Positions 46,467 to 59,100 of a stretch of DNA of 64,000 bases are shown piece by piece; position 1 is the stretch's first letter, and each line of letters opens with the position of its first letter. The stretch lies in NCBI GenBank assembly GCA_037903475.1, contig JBAJFG010000445.1, positions 1,426,001 to 1,490,000 of the forward strand. Direction: 5' to 3'. Both the position numbers and the translations under genes were made by a program. The notes beneath the pieces were generated by a model. It worked only from the letters and a program-made list of their open reading frames with translations. It was not told the DNA's origin and ran no database searches. The stretch comes from Ancylostoma caninum (lineage: Eukaryota > Nematoda > Chromadorea > Rhabditida > Ancylostomatidae).

Positions 46467-49400
46467 ATGACGTCATATTCAAACCCCGTCGAGTTACAGA
46501 TGTCAAATCCTGTCAGGGAAGGCTATCGAGAATTTGACAATGAAATCGATCCGGAAACAGCATCGCAAGTCAGTTTTTTGCTTTTGATTTATTTAGGTGG
46601 TAGTTTTAAACTTTTTTTGTTGATGTTCGTTCTGTTCATTTCTGATCAGTTCATTATGACATGTGGTGCTGCGCAAGCTACAATATTATTGAATACCGCT
46701 TGTAATTGGAGTAAAAAATGCTTCTAGATGGTTGGTGAAGCTCATGGGTAGGCGTGGTCATAGGCCAACTCTGACACTCGAGAAGGAAGGCTTAGTTTTT
46801 CATCGAAGAAACTTTTGGAACAGCCTTCTCTGCTCTTACCAACAGCGATCTTGAGTGGATTTTGCATAATTCGGTTATCGTAATGAATAAGATGAGAAAG
46901 TTTGTGGGTTTTGCCCCACCCAGAGCCGTTATTAGAGACTTCTTTTAGTTATTTTGCCCACAAACTGCAGGCGACGCCGAAATTGTGCACTGAAAAGTTG
47001 CTCTTGAAATTTTTTTCGCCATCCCACAAACTTCTAGGGCATGCTTGTGGTGAAAAACGTTCAAGTCCAGCATCATTAAAAAAGATTTATTCTTGCGAAA
47101 AAAAATACCACTGCTGCAGAGAAGTAAACCAGCAAACGATTTACAAAACTTATGTCCCTCCGCCCACTCCCTGCATGTGGTAATAGTAAGAAAAACAAAT
47201 TGCAAGTGCAAACGGAACGATGCCGGACCCGAAATTTTCCATTGAGAATTTATTCGTGGTTACGTTTATCAGGGAAGACACACGACCAACTTCTGAATTA
47301 GATGTGGCTTTTCATGAGTTATTTCTGCAGTTCTTAAGATTGTAACGGGCTAAATCTTCACCATCACCGAAATATTTGCATTCTTTGGTTATTACTTTTG
47401 TTGTTTTAGCAGCACCCTCGGTACTTCTATTTGAGTTTGAATTAATCCAAGCTTTAGTAGCGGATTTTTTTTTCAGTTTCATTCAGATCGGTCCGTCAAG
47501 AAAGAAATACCGAGTTGCACGAGGTGAAGGTAGAATTAGGTGGGAATGAATGCAAGTTTCACCATGCGCGGAGAAAGTGATTGTACGAAAAAAAAAACCG
47601 TTCCCCGCTGCAAATAATCGGGTAGATACATTGGAAATTATCTAACCCCTTCAATGTCTCGATGCTGGTGGCGGTGCAATCTTCCTAGAATTATTGGGAC
47701 TACTGTCCAGGCTTTGAAAGACTCAACATATCGTACGCGGAAATTATCATAGGTGGCGCTTAAAGCATATCTTTGATTGGATTGTTGAACGAAGTGATTG
47801 AACACTATTGTGGCAAACTCACTAGCGTTTCTTGTTTAAATTGCGATTTCAATTCTAATTTCCCATGATCTCTCGTGAATCAACACTCACTTCTAGGATT
47901 TGTGAACTCTTTTTGCAGATTTACGATTTGCTAAGCTCCTTTCGATGTGAAGTTGTTATGCGAAAGGCTTGTTGAGATCAAAAAGAAAAAGTAGAGGGAA
48001 AATGTTTTATTTAGCTTTTGAGGGAGGTATCAGTCGGTCGTAATAATTCCAGAAATTTGTTACTGTGCAAAACCGATATAACTGAAGTCGACAGATACAC
48101 ATGAAATCGTGATGAAATGCGTGTCGCCATACCTATAATTAATATTCATCCATGTTCGAAGTGCAATAATTAATGAGATCAAGCAGCCTTCACGACCATA
48201 CGGTATTAAAGCTGTTTCCCACCGTTGCGACATCATTACTTTTCTAGACTGCTCCAAGAAGACCCGTTGAGGGCACATCGCTCTTCCACGAGCGGGCTTC
48301 TTCGCAGAACTCTCTCACATCTGAGCAGGCTTTCGTACATATGGTAAAGGCTATGCTTGGAACTGGATTGCTATCCCTTCCACTCGCATTCAAACACTCA
48401 GGATTATTTGTAGGTTCTTTCTCCCTCATTGAACTCTTCATAAATGAAATGTTTACTTTTGTTTCTTTTAGCTTGGACTAATTCTCACGGTGGTAATTTG
48501 CCTCGTTTGTCTCTACTGCATGCGACAGGTCGTATTTGCCGCACACTTCGTTTGCAACAGGTCCGTTTAAAATGTGTCTTGCATCCTATTTCACTATTTT
48601 CGAGGCTATGTTTGTAGAATATAGTTTTATATGTAACCCCTGTGCTAAGTTTTCCACATTCATTCATGTTACGTGGAAAGGTTTACCAGTTTGTTATTCT
48701 AGTAGGAGAGTGGTGGAGAACTTCTTCAGTTTAATAGAAGTGGTACGTGTGCCAAAGCAGTTTGCCATCAGATCATCGATGGAGCGTAGAACCCAAAAAA
48801 CCTTCATTTCCGTTCTTCCAAAACAATTGATCGTTGTGAGAATCTTTGACGAAGGCTTCAAAAAATTTAAGAGTTTGTGTTCTGGTGCCGTAAGACAGTG
48901 ATCTGACTGCTGTTGCAGCTCTATTCGTCTTCTTATACATATTTGTTGGTGCTGCATTAGGTTTTCTACGGTGTATTAGGCATGGCTCCACTGGAATGTT
49001 TCTCTAGCTCAATCATCTTCTTAATACTGAAGCGAGTTCCAACGATTTTTTGTCTTTCACCTTTCTAGCGAAAACCAAGGTTGACTTTGATGTATAGTTC
49101 TAGCTTTCTGACTTTTCTATATTTCATAGTTGTTCTAACACAATGAATGCTCGCTTGTTGCAAGTGTTGTCAACCTTCAGAGACCTTCAACACCATAAAT
49201 TTCTTTGTTCATCTGTTTAAGCTGAATTTACACACACTTTCTGGTTAGTGCATTAGAATTTTGCTATTTAAGGAACGGCCGAGACTTGATCGACTATGCG
49301 AATATTATGCGAGGAGCAGTTGAAATGGGTCCGACGTGGATTCGCCATAAAGGATACTTCTTCAAGTATGTTTTACCATTTATCTGTTGTTTTTGTTTCA

Positions 49401-51946
49401 TTTTTTGTTTGTTTTTAAAATTATGCTTATTTCCTTCTCATGCATAGACGTTTTTGCAGGCAATTAGTAAATGTAAACATGTTCACCTCTCAACTAGGTT
49501 TCTGTTGTGTTTACTTCGTTTTCATGGCGGATAATCTGGAAGATGTGAGGATCATTGATCATATTTCCTCGGAATTACTATACTTCAATCGTTTTCTTCA
49601 GTTCTTTAACCACAACACCTCCATACACCTTTCGAAAGCCATGTGGATGCTTCTTCTTCTGATTCCGATGCTGTCAGTCTGCTCCATTAGAAGGTAACAA
49701 CGTGTTTTTGACAAATTTTGTTTATTCCATGGCGATCATTTCCAACTTCTGCGATAACAATTTTACATGAGCGTTACCGTCTCAGGTTGTCCATCTTGGC
49801 ACCGCTTGCTATGGCTGCCAATATCGTGTATATAATCGCTGTAGCTATCGTGCTGTTTTTCTTCGTGTCTGGTGAGTATTTTGTTGTTGCTGTTGGTTTT
49901 GTCTCGTTTCATATGAGCTGTTCACTTTAGATCTCCGACCTGTCAGCTCTTTACCGTGGTTTGGGCGGTTTTCTGATCTGCCTTTGTTCTTCGGTACCGT
50001 TATGTTCGCATTCGAAGGAGTTGCTGTGGTATGCTTGATATGTTACTACTATCAAATCTGCACTGCACGATTACATGGCTCGCCTTTTTCAGATTATGCC
50101 AATCGAGAATCGAATGCGAAATCCGCATTCGTTCATTGCGTGGAATGGCGTTCTCAACTCGAGTTGTCTCGTCGTTTTGGCTATTTTTTCCGTGACTGGC
50201 TTCTACGGGTAATTCTGATCTAGAGTAATGCAGATATGAATGCCATTCAATGCGGTATTTCAAATTTCTCCTCATTTGGTTCATCTATGCACTCGCTTGG
50301 TTTTTTGTTTTTCTTTTTCTTTTTCTGAGACGAAAGCGCGAAGATACGTACATCGTGTGAATTAAAATTCCAATTAATTGGTGCGTTATAGTTTCAATTA
50401 GTTGGAAATTCGCACAAAAAACAAAGACTGGAAAATTTTAGAAAAAAAATGCCTTTGAAAGGTCTTATTTAAAGAGATAATCCAATTGTGATGCGAATCA
50501 TTACCTAGTTGTTGGATCAAAGTATTTAGGAGATGCTGGACTACTTTCAACTATCGATAGTTCAATCTAGCTTCATAGGGCTTCCTCATACTCCACATAT
50601 CGAGCATAGCACAAACGTCCCTGTTGCCAGCTGTTTTGCTCGCTATATAGGCAGATTTTGGGCGAGCACCGCATGTGCCAGAGCCGCCGACAATCCATAA
50701 GTATGGAATTTATCTCTACAGAGAGACGTTTACGCATGGTGCTATATTCCATTTTGAGTTTACCAACAGCCTGGCAGTGGAAAGTGACGTTAAGTCATAC
50801 CGAAAGTGGGTGGGGTCAAAATCTGATTGGCATCAGGCATAATGGTTCAGTGAGGGTTTTGCTGTATAAAAAGAGTTTCAGAGAAAGTAGGAGCGGAGAT
50901 AGCACGAAGTGACCCTCTTTCCTACTCCTCTTTTATTCATTTTTTCACGGACAGAGTTGAAGAAAGCTGTCACGGGATAGCCGCTGCCCTACTGTCTTTG
51001 TCGCATCACGCCGGCCTCACTTTGTGAGCTTGAGAAATTGGGCATTCTCCAAGCATTTCCGACATTAATCTAGGCAGAGATAGAGACGTAAATATAAACA
51101 AAAAGAAAATTGTGCCCGAAAAAAACATAATGAAAGAGCACCCTATATACTTTTCAATTTCAGATATCTTTCACTCGGAGATGATGTTAAAGATACAGCA
51201 ACACTTAATCTTCCTATGACACCGTGAGTTGTCTTTTCTTTATCATCAATCAAAGTTTTTATTGCCGTTTTGGTGATTTGAAGGTTCTACCAAACAATCA
51301 AGCTGATGTTCGTTGGATGCATAATGATTTCCTATCCACTACAATTTTACGTGCCTATGGAACGAGTTGAGAAGTGGATCACAAGGAAAATTCCTGTCGA
51401 AAAGCAGACTTTTTACATTTACACCACCAGATATATGGGTGTGCTTCTGACTTGTAAGTGCATTCTTCTTTTGAAAACAGTTTTCTCTGCCTTAACATAT
51501 AATCTTTCAAAATTCTTAATATTTCCTGATTACAGGCGCTGTGGCTGAACTTATACCTCATCTTGCGCTTTTCATCTCATTGATTGGAGCGTTTTCTGGG
51601 GCATCGATGGCGCTACTCTTCCCTCCATGCATTGAACTACTTGTGAGTCATTCAACACCACTTTCACTGTCACAGAAACAACGCTTCTTCCTTACATTGA
51701 TCGGAGAACACGCAAGTAGTTTTCCTTTGGAGAGTACAATTAAAAAGTTACTGGAAATGGTGACTCATACCAACACACTGTTTCCATCGCATGCCAACAC
51801 TATCCTTTCAGACGTGTTTCGCCAAGGGAGAGCTTACCTCATCAGTTTGGGCTAAAAATATCTTTCTTCTTTGTTTTGCTATGCTTGGCTTTACTACTGG
51901 TACGTATGCTGCGTTATCAGAAATTTTCAAAAAATTCGCAGAGTGA
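46467..51946 (+). CDS. SLC36-type proton-coupled amino-acid transporter
   Basis: Complete gene of 13 exons: 46467-46568, 48248-48409, 48472-48560, 49273-49365, 49460-49544, 49602-49693, 49786-49871, 49931-50028, 50093-50208, 51164-51223, 51284-51453, 51536-51642, 51812-51946 (TGA). All junctions are GT-AG and in phase, giving 464 aa, a normal length for the SLC36/AAAP family. The N-terminus is a polar cytoplasmic tail; TM1 carries VKAMLGTGLLSLPLAFKHSG, the family hallmark. Later segments include LGFCCVYFVFMADNL, TVMFAFEGVAV, MPIENRMRNP, ISYPLQFYVPME and SLIGAFSGASMALLFPPCIE, and the protein ends with about ten hydrophobic segments in total. It would move small neutral amino acids with H+ across plasma or lysosomal membranes. 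The start was chosen as the first ATG of the open exon. Intron 1 (1.7 kb) holds repeat copies. Confidence 0.94.
46945..47185 (-). mobile_element. Tc1/mariner-like TIR element, fragment in intron 1
   Basis: Minus-strand sequence from about 47185 (GACATAAGTTTTGTAAATCG, TTTGCTGGTTTACTTCTCTG) parallels the left end of the element at 8647. A minus frame here shares short blocks (SFAGL, LDLN, HKHA) with the frame in that element. The opposite end was not found. Confidence 0.55.
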
Positions 51947-52311
51947 CGTAAGTAGGCGTGGGTAAAGCCGTTAAATGCAATTCACTTTGTTATTTTTCTA
52001 GTTCTATGAGTGACTTTATTATTTGTGAAGAATGATTCAAGGAATCAATCGACCAGTTCTGTAATCTTACCCTGTAAAAGTTCTGTATCTGAAGCAAGCA
52101 ATACTCTAACAGTTTTAGGTCTCTGTTGTAAATACTGTTGTCGAGCTTTTCACTGCATGCCTTTAGCTGTGATTTCATTCTTACTTGCTCTATCGTAGTA
52201 TTTATGATGTGGTTTCTCAAGGGTCTATTAATGTATGTGTACAGTGTACGGATTTTCTGTGATAAATGCTTGTTAACTCCAACGATACCTATCAGTATCT
52301 ACGTTTCATTG
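51947..52311 (+). other. 3' flank of the transporter gene
   Basis: No AATAAA is seen between the stop codon and the MITE at 52312. The first plus-strand AATAAA (about 52388) is supplied by the MITE. Confidence 0.4.
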
Positions 52312-52577
52312 AAGGGGGGGGGGCGGGGGGGGGGCGCGCCCCCCCCCGAGAATGGGTCGCCAAATTTTCGAAATTACTTTACAATACAAATAAAAATCTT
52401 GTGTTAGTTTATTTTTAATTGTTTATTTTTATTATTATTTTTAATATATTTTTTATTTATTGTTTATTATTATAATTAATATTATTATTAATTTTATTTT
52501 CCGTCTGGGTCCCCAAAACGGCGGAGACCCCACTTTTCTTCCCACGCCCCCCCGCCCACTTTCTGCGTCCGCCACTG
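52312..52577. mobile_element. hAT-like MITE, copy 2
   Basis: Interior and right end (CTGCGTCCGCCACTG to 52577) match the copy at 3628-3873. The left terminus is replaced: a G/C-run directly follows ATCTACGTTTCATTGAA, and that 17-base word recurs after the right end (about 52596-52612). Confidence 0.75.
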
Positions 52578-53722
52578 CTATCAATAACATGTCATCTACG
52601 TTTCATTGAATGAATACTTAATAATTAACAGGATTGTAGTAAACCTTTATTATGGTATTATTTTCCAGCCTGTAACTTTATCTAATCCATATAGTAAAAA
52701 AAACATGTATCATATATTTGCTAAGAATTAGGCTGCCAATAATACATTGAGCAGGGTGTAACACCTTGCGTTAATGTCGCTATTGGCATCGATTCCGACA
52801 CCGATTGATTCTGGGTGGAGCATCGCTACCGCCACTTGCCTGAGCCGCCGATAATCGATAAAAATCGGTGTTGCCTGGCTCTGCATACCCTACGTAGAGC
52901 ACAGCGGCAGTTTACTACAGAAATTATTCACATAACTGTGTAATCGCCAAGTCTGAAATCGATTTACTGCAAGCAAGAATCTGAGTAAGCCATTTTGCTT
53001 GCCGAGAACGGTTGCAAGTGTTGAGAGGGGGGGGGATGGGTCAGACAGAGATTGAGGTCTCTGTAACTTTGGGGAATCGCATGCAAAAGTAAAGTTGCTG
53101 AAAATATCAATTTTAATATTAAATACTTACAAGGGAAGTGCACGAAGAAAAGCTGCTAATCCATAACGACACCTATACGTGTAGAGAGGCTGTCCAACAT
53201 GATCTTACGACCTATAAGTGAAATCTGCTAAATGGCCTACAGAAGCTCAGAATACCACGTGGAGCAAGGGGAGGACGCTGTTGGTACTGTGGAATTGTGG
53301 CTTGGTGCCTTATGCAGCTGGCGGCGCTGGTTTCAAATCTGTTTTCATACTTCCTGAGTTTTGTCTCTGTGAGCAGTTATGCACTAGGCGCATATGATAC
53401 GGCTCTATGAGTGCAGGAGCACAAGATAGCACTGGCAAATGGTTATGGCGCGAAGGTAAGGTTCTCGCTTGTCGTGAACTCGCTCGCGGGATCAAATACT
53501 ACAGTGTGCGTCTGTTTTGCACTATTTTTTCTGAGCTTCTTTTGACCATTTAGCAAATTTCAAATATACAATTGTATATCACTTTGGACAGGCTCTCGAA
53601 CCACATAGGTGTCATCTTGAATTAGCAGCTTGATTTCGTGCACTTTTCTTATTAGTAATAGATATCTTGAAAAATAGCAAAATCAGACAGAGATAAGCTG
53701 AATCAAAATCTTTACTATTCTA
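52578..53722. other. no gene seen
   Basis: Only short frames; a G9 run at 53027-53035. Nothing recognised. Confidence 0.4.
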
Positions 53723-54992
53723 TCAGGTTGTTGCGAAATTAATTGCCGTTTCAGGGTATGCACAAATAAGCTTTTCTCTTCTGCCGAATTTGAGCAAATT
53801 CAGCCCAATTCATCTGAGCTTCTGGTAGAGCTTTTCCTCCTCTTTCGAATGCTATTTGAATATTCTGGCTGGCCTTTCCATGAGGATTTTCATAAAGTCA
53901 CGAACAAATGATGAGCTGACGCGATTTTCGGGTGATTATGGTTCATGACTTCAAACTCAGACAGTCTTCGCCGGAGGTGAGCGATATTCTTGCATTTGTT
54001 TTCGCTTGGAATCGCCTTCCCAACAGGCAGTGAGCTATTTGATACCAAATTTTTCTTCCTTCGAATTTGATCACCAATGCAACCATGGTCGTGACCGCAG
54101 GTTGTTCCCTGACGATGAAGCGTTGATAGCAGTCGTGGAACCTAAACCGGGTCCGACCATTTGGACGATGAGGGCAGGGATGGGGCTCACTATGCTGCAG
54201 TTCCAAAACATTTGACTTCGATCGACATGGCAAGAAGGGCGCTGAACTACACATCCCACGATCTCACTGACGACTAGCATGTCACCCGCTGTGACATCTT
54301 TTCTAACTTAATTTTTCTCCCCAAATGCTACCCATTTCTAGACCGCTAATTAGCGATTGATGGGAGCTCTGGTCCTAAACTATAAGAAGAAGGGTGAATT
54401 TATATCGGTAGTCTCGTCCTCCCTTCTCTGAGTTTCCCAAAACTAGATCTTCACCTCAAGGAAGTTGTGTCAGCAATTTGGTGGTGCTGTAAGAGTATGA
54501 TCCATTGCAGCTTTCTCCAATCTAGTCAATCATGGACAGCAGAGTCCTATCATTGTAATTTCACGTTAATTTCCTCAAACTGCTATAAATGGAGTCGGCA
54601 GTGGTGAACAACTATGGTTTTCCCCTGCTCCAGGGTGACGTTAAGTCTCACATTCCAAAATTCACCCGACAAAACTGATGTAGTAAGGCATCAAGGCTCT
54701 CACTCGTGGCCTTATACCTCAGACCATTATCCTACTTCATATCCTTTTTCGGGGTTCCAGATGCAATCCTGCGACAGCGGGAGATTGCTTTCTGGAGCAT
54801 GCTGAAATCGCCTTCCAAAAGTTTGCGAATCCTTGTGACCCCAGCTTTAGGGATGGAGACCTCGCTATATTATCGAGGAGGACCTAGCAAATTGAATGGT
54901 TGCTAAATTAATGAAAAATATTGTGTTCGAGCCGAGTTACAACACTTTGAACTAGTATGTCCATTTCGGCAATTAATTTCGCAACAACCTAA
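53723..54992. mobile_element. full-length but decayed mariner element
   Basis: TIRs TCAGGTTGTTGCGAAATTAA (left) and TTAATTTCGCAACAACCTAA (right) extend over about 28 bp, flanked by TA. The 1,270-bp length is that of a complete mariner, and the TIR resembles the mariner subgroup with TTAGGTTGG-type ends. Traces of transposase-like sequence are spread over several frames with many stops; no frame exceeds 103 codons. I cannot place the catalytic residues. Confidence 0.82.
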
Positions 54993-54994
54993 TA

Positions 54995-55364
54995 TACATA
55001 TCTCGCCCTTGCATCTGCCACAGCCAGCTGTACTTAATGCATCCGAAAGCATAAAGCACAAAGTGCTCTCATTCGTAAATTTTCTGAGGTAATTATGTTC
55101 GAATTTGAAACATGAGCTCTCACTGGTCTAGGAAAAATTTTGCTAGCGAAATTTGTCATAGTGCGTTCCACCATGGACGTTAGTTGGGAAGACAGCAGAG
55201 AGAAAAAGAACGCGGGTTAAGTGCGCAGCAATTGGAGAGGAGAGTAAAGCAGGTTACCGCAAATTTTGTCGCGTTTGGAACAGGCTATGGAGGTAGTGGG
55301 CGTTCTTTAAGGTCCGGTAATGTATGACAGTATTTTTCATCAGGGTAGTATTATAGGTAAGCGA
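54995..55364. other. no gene seen
   Basis: No recognisable feature. Confidence 0.4.
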
Positions 55365-55586
55365 CAGTGCAGCACGCGGAAAGTGGGTGAGAGGGGAGGG
55401 GAGCGGGCTTGAGAAAAGTGGGGTCTCTGCCGCTTTAGGGACTCAGAAAATAAAGTCAGTAAAAATAATAATAATAACAAACAAAAATTATTTTGAAAAT
55501 AATAATAAAAATAAACTAATACAAGATTTTTGTCTTGTAAAGCAATTTAAAAACTTGGGGACCGATTCTCAAGGGGGCCGCCACCT
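55365..55586. mobile_element. hAT-like MITE, copy 3 (reverse)
   Basis: CAGTGCAGCACGCGGAAAGT at the start, AAAATAAAGTCAG and ATAAACTAATACAAGA inside, GACCGATTCTCAAGGGGG at the end: the reverse complement of copies 1 and 2, more diverged. Confidence 0.65.
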
Positions 55587-55752
55587 TAGCAAAAAAGTAC
55601 ATCAACACTAAATTCGTTTGTTGTATTAGCTGCATGTTACTCGTCTCCCAGATCCTCGCGACTGTTGGCTTAATATTGAGTCGTGTTACTGATTTTTCTC
55701 CACTCATTGATACATCCTTTCCTGCGTAAAAATAGGGAAAAGTCCGTTCATT

Positions 55753-55758
55753 TTTATT
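55753..55758 (-). promoter_or_regulatory. possible polyadenylation signal for the PGM2-like gene
   Basis: TTTATT on the plus strand reads AATAAA on the minus strand, about 345 bases past the stop codon at 56104. Placement is plausible but not proven. Confidence 0.35.
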
Positions 55759-56103
55759 ACGATACAAATACGATACGAAGAACTCTGCAGGAGACGAGAG
55801 GAGAATTCTCTACTATTCAGTTAAAAGTGTCATTTGGCAATGCAAACACTCAAAAGTGGAACCGTACGCACGCTCGGCCCACATCCCCGCCGAAAGAAGC
55901 AGTGCGAGAGCAGACACGGGTTATTTTCTCAATGAGAAGGAATTACAAGAAGATCACAGGCGAGTTTGTAGAAATCAAACACAAGCATTATGTGGGAATT
56001 GAGTGAGTAAGAAGAGGCAGCACCTCTTACATTGACCGGCGTACAAGACAACGATATGGCTATGACGAGAGCACTAGGGAACCATCTACGAGTGGGGAAG
56101 AGT

Positions 56104-59100
56104 TCACTTGCGAGCAATCAGGCCAAACTGCTTCGGTCGCAGCAGCGTTTCGACCACGTCCTTCTCGAGCTGTTCCAGCTCTTTCGTCACTTCGCCCAGA
56201 TCGCTGAAATGTGCGAACATCGGCTTGAGTAAAAATGATAGGAACAGCTCGTATTCACCTTTCCTTCTTCCCAGGTGCTGTCTTCAGCTCGATGTAGTAC
56301 TTGATTTTCGGCTCCGTTCCGGATGCTCGTAGGGTGGCCACACTTCCGCTGGCAAGGTTGAAGGTGATCATCTCGGAAGTGGTGGAAAGTGGCAGCACCT
56401 AAATGATAAAATGAAAGGCATAGAGAAGTAGAAAGATCCGTACTCGACAGAATTTTGATTCCTTAAATATGTTCTAGGCTAACAGATTCCGTGGGAAAAT
56501 GAGCAGCTGATCATTTGATCGCAGTGAGAGCAGCAACCCTACAGCGATGCGAATGCTAGCTTCACAGCTGACTTCGGAAATGTTGACAACCAATTAATTA
56601 TTTTTCAACCATGTCCAAAACAAAAAACATTCCATCTTTGCAATAATTTTTTAAATCAGAAATAATTATTTTTTAATCGCTTCTGACACATAACTTTTGA
56701 ATAGCTTTTCATCTCTTACGAATTAGAAACTATTTATTATTATTATATTATTATTATTTGTGAAACAGGCATATATTATTACTATTTGTGAAACAGGCAG
56801 TTCTAAATTGGCAGTATCTAACTGATCGGGACCAAGAACGGAACGGAAGACGAAGTTACATGTTCTTCAAAATTATTATGGTGGTAAATTGCGTATGTGC
56901 GTTTTTGCGCGGAACAAAATATTTCCAAGAAATGATGCAACAACTTCTCACTCCAACATTTATCTAGGATTAGTATCATTGACCCTTTAGCATTCTCCAC
57001 AAAAAAAAGTCACCGATCTTTTGGAAGATGTCCCTGCGCCGTGATTTGGTTTACTCAAATTTTGCTCTTATCGCAGTCTTTGGACTTTTTCTCTGTCAGG
57101 AAGGATTACTCTACCGATGAAAACAGGTGATAGAGGCGACAACCTAGCAGTGCAAAGTGCGGGCTATCGAGCGGCCACAAGCACGACATCGAACTATAGA
57201 CATGAAGAAGAAGGCGTTTGATGAATTGATTGGGAATCACAATTTTGGTTTAATTACCCAAGTAGAGCCATTTCCAAGTAATCGATTGTACATGAATCTA
57301 GCTAGATGACAGAGCAGAATCCCGTTGAAATTGTTATTCGACCTGCGGTAGTGTTCTGCTGCAGTTTTATCTTCTCTAACGACATAGAGCACGGGCAGCA
57401 AAATTTTAAAATTTTGGGCGGTGGTCTTTCAATTTTTTTTCTAAAAATCAAAAATTGAGGATCACCTAATAGTTCATATGACAATAAATTTGCTATGGAT
57501 TGCTCATCAACGTAGCATCAAATGTTGGCAAGAAAAATTGCGCAACACAACTATTAAGGGGGAAAAATTCAGCGCAAATTCCCAATTTACCACCCAAATA
57601 CCTTATAAAATAAGTGAAAATTTTGAATTACTTTATCTTTCAATGCTTATGATTTCCCAAATATTCATTGCCTTGAACTTAAATATGACTTCTCAACAAC
57701 TTTTTTTTCGAATTCCCTGCCATCGAAGCCCTTTTTAGGAGAAATTAGAGTTTTTTCCCTACTGTGTATCCAGTAAGTCAAACTGTGCTCCCTAGTTGCG
57801 TAAATGTTAACAGAAAACCTGTCCTACACTGAAATTCAGCCTTTTTAAAGGATTTCAGCCAGTTGGAACAATTCCAACAAATTTGCCAAGAGCTTTGTTC
57901 ATTTATTTGTTGTGAACACAGATTAGAACCTGATCATTCCGTCTTAGACTACCACCTCGGTAGCATGAAATGAAAAGATCATTTCCTTTTTGTTTCAATT
58001 TGTTAAAGACAAAGGCAAGTAGATTGCAAGTAGATTCCTGAAATAAGGAGGGCTCCGATTCCCGATGTGATGCCGCGCGTTACGCACGGCGAAGCAAGCT
58101 CACTTCCATGTTAGTGTGTGAATTGTTCTGCGCAAGTTGCTAAAACTGGGGAGTTTTCTGGATCCTTTTTAAAGATTCTTTGGTCTCTTCTCTCATTATG
58201 CTGCGCATATGCTGAATCCAGAAAAGTTAGCAAATTCTCTCTTTTACTGATCTATACATTACACTGAACAAGCTGGTAAACTTACCGGCTTGTTGTCGGG
58301 CATCGAATTGTCGTAGCCGATGGTGAGATCACGGACGCTCTTCACTTGCTGGGAACCGATCTTCTCGGGGAACTGAAACAATGGCTCTGTTTAAGGGAAC
58401 TCTGCAAATAATGAGTTAGCGGGGATTCCCCTGGCGCCTCTACGCCGGGCGTCCTCGCAAACAACCAGTTCCGCGCGGACCCAACACCGCATGGCTTCCG
58501 CGCGGACTCCAGCCGATAGCTATGGATGCTTGCTGACGAGAGAGAGAAATCAACAACAACAGCACCGCGTATGTACGACGCTGCAGCTGGCGGTGCAGCT
58601 GCAGCGTCAACAGCCCGCATCGTCCACCCCTCCCAGGGAGCGGCGTGGAGTGTGAGTTGGCGGTCTAGTAGGTGACTTCTCTCTCCAATCTGAGGTAGGC
58701 ACTAACGCTAGGCCAGCAGCTTACAAGTCCCACGAGGACAGCAACGGTGGGCTCCTACGCTTCCCTGCCAATTTTTGCAAACGGCTCATGAGGGTCGTTA
58801 CTCTATCTCTCGAATATTCAATTTTTTTTCGAGAGAACTCATGGTTTTTTTTGTATTCTCTGGAATCCTCAGATTTGCAGTTCACCAGGACTCATCGGAT
58901 TTTCGGATACTCAAAATTTATGCCATCCAATCAAAACTACAGCTGTTACATTTGCCTGTCCTGGATATTCTAAGAAAATCGCGAAACGTCCAGAACGTTT
59001 GCATCTAAGTAAATGTGGTCATTTAAACATTCTACTGCCAGCAGAACCGTAACTTTTGATTTTTGACTTTTCTCCAATCTTTTCTAATTTCACCAAGGAA

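Noticed and set aside
51541..51855. Transporter ending at the read-through stop at 51855
   Set aside because: Splicing from CTT|GTGAGT (51642) to ACG at 51812 restores a typical hydrophobic SLC36 C-terminus, so the unspliced frame is intronic.
56224..56258. 35-base intron in the last PGM2 junction
   Set aside because: Too short and out of phase; the acceptor at 56204 gives a 55-base intron and keeps the frame.
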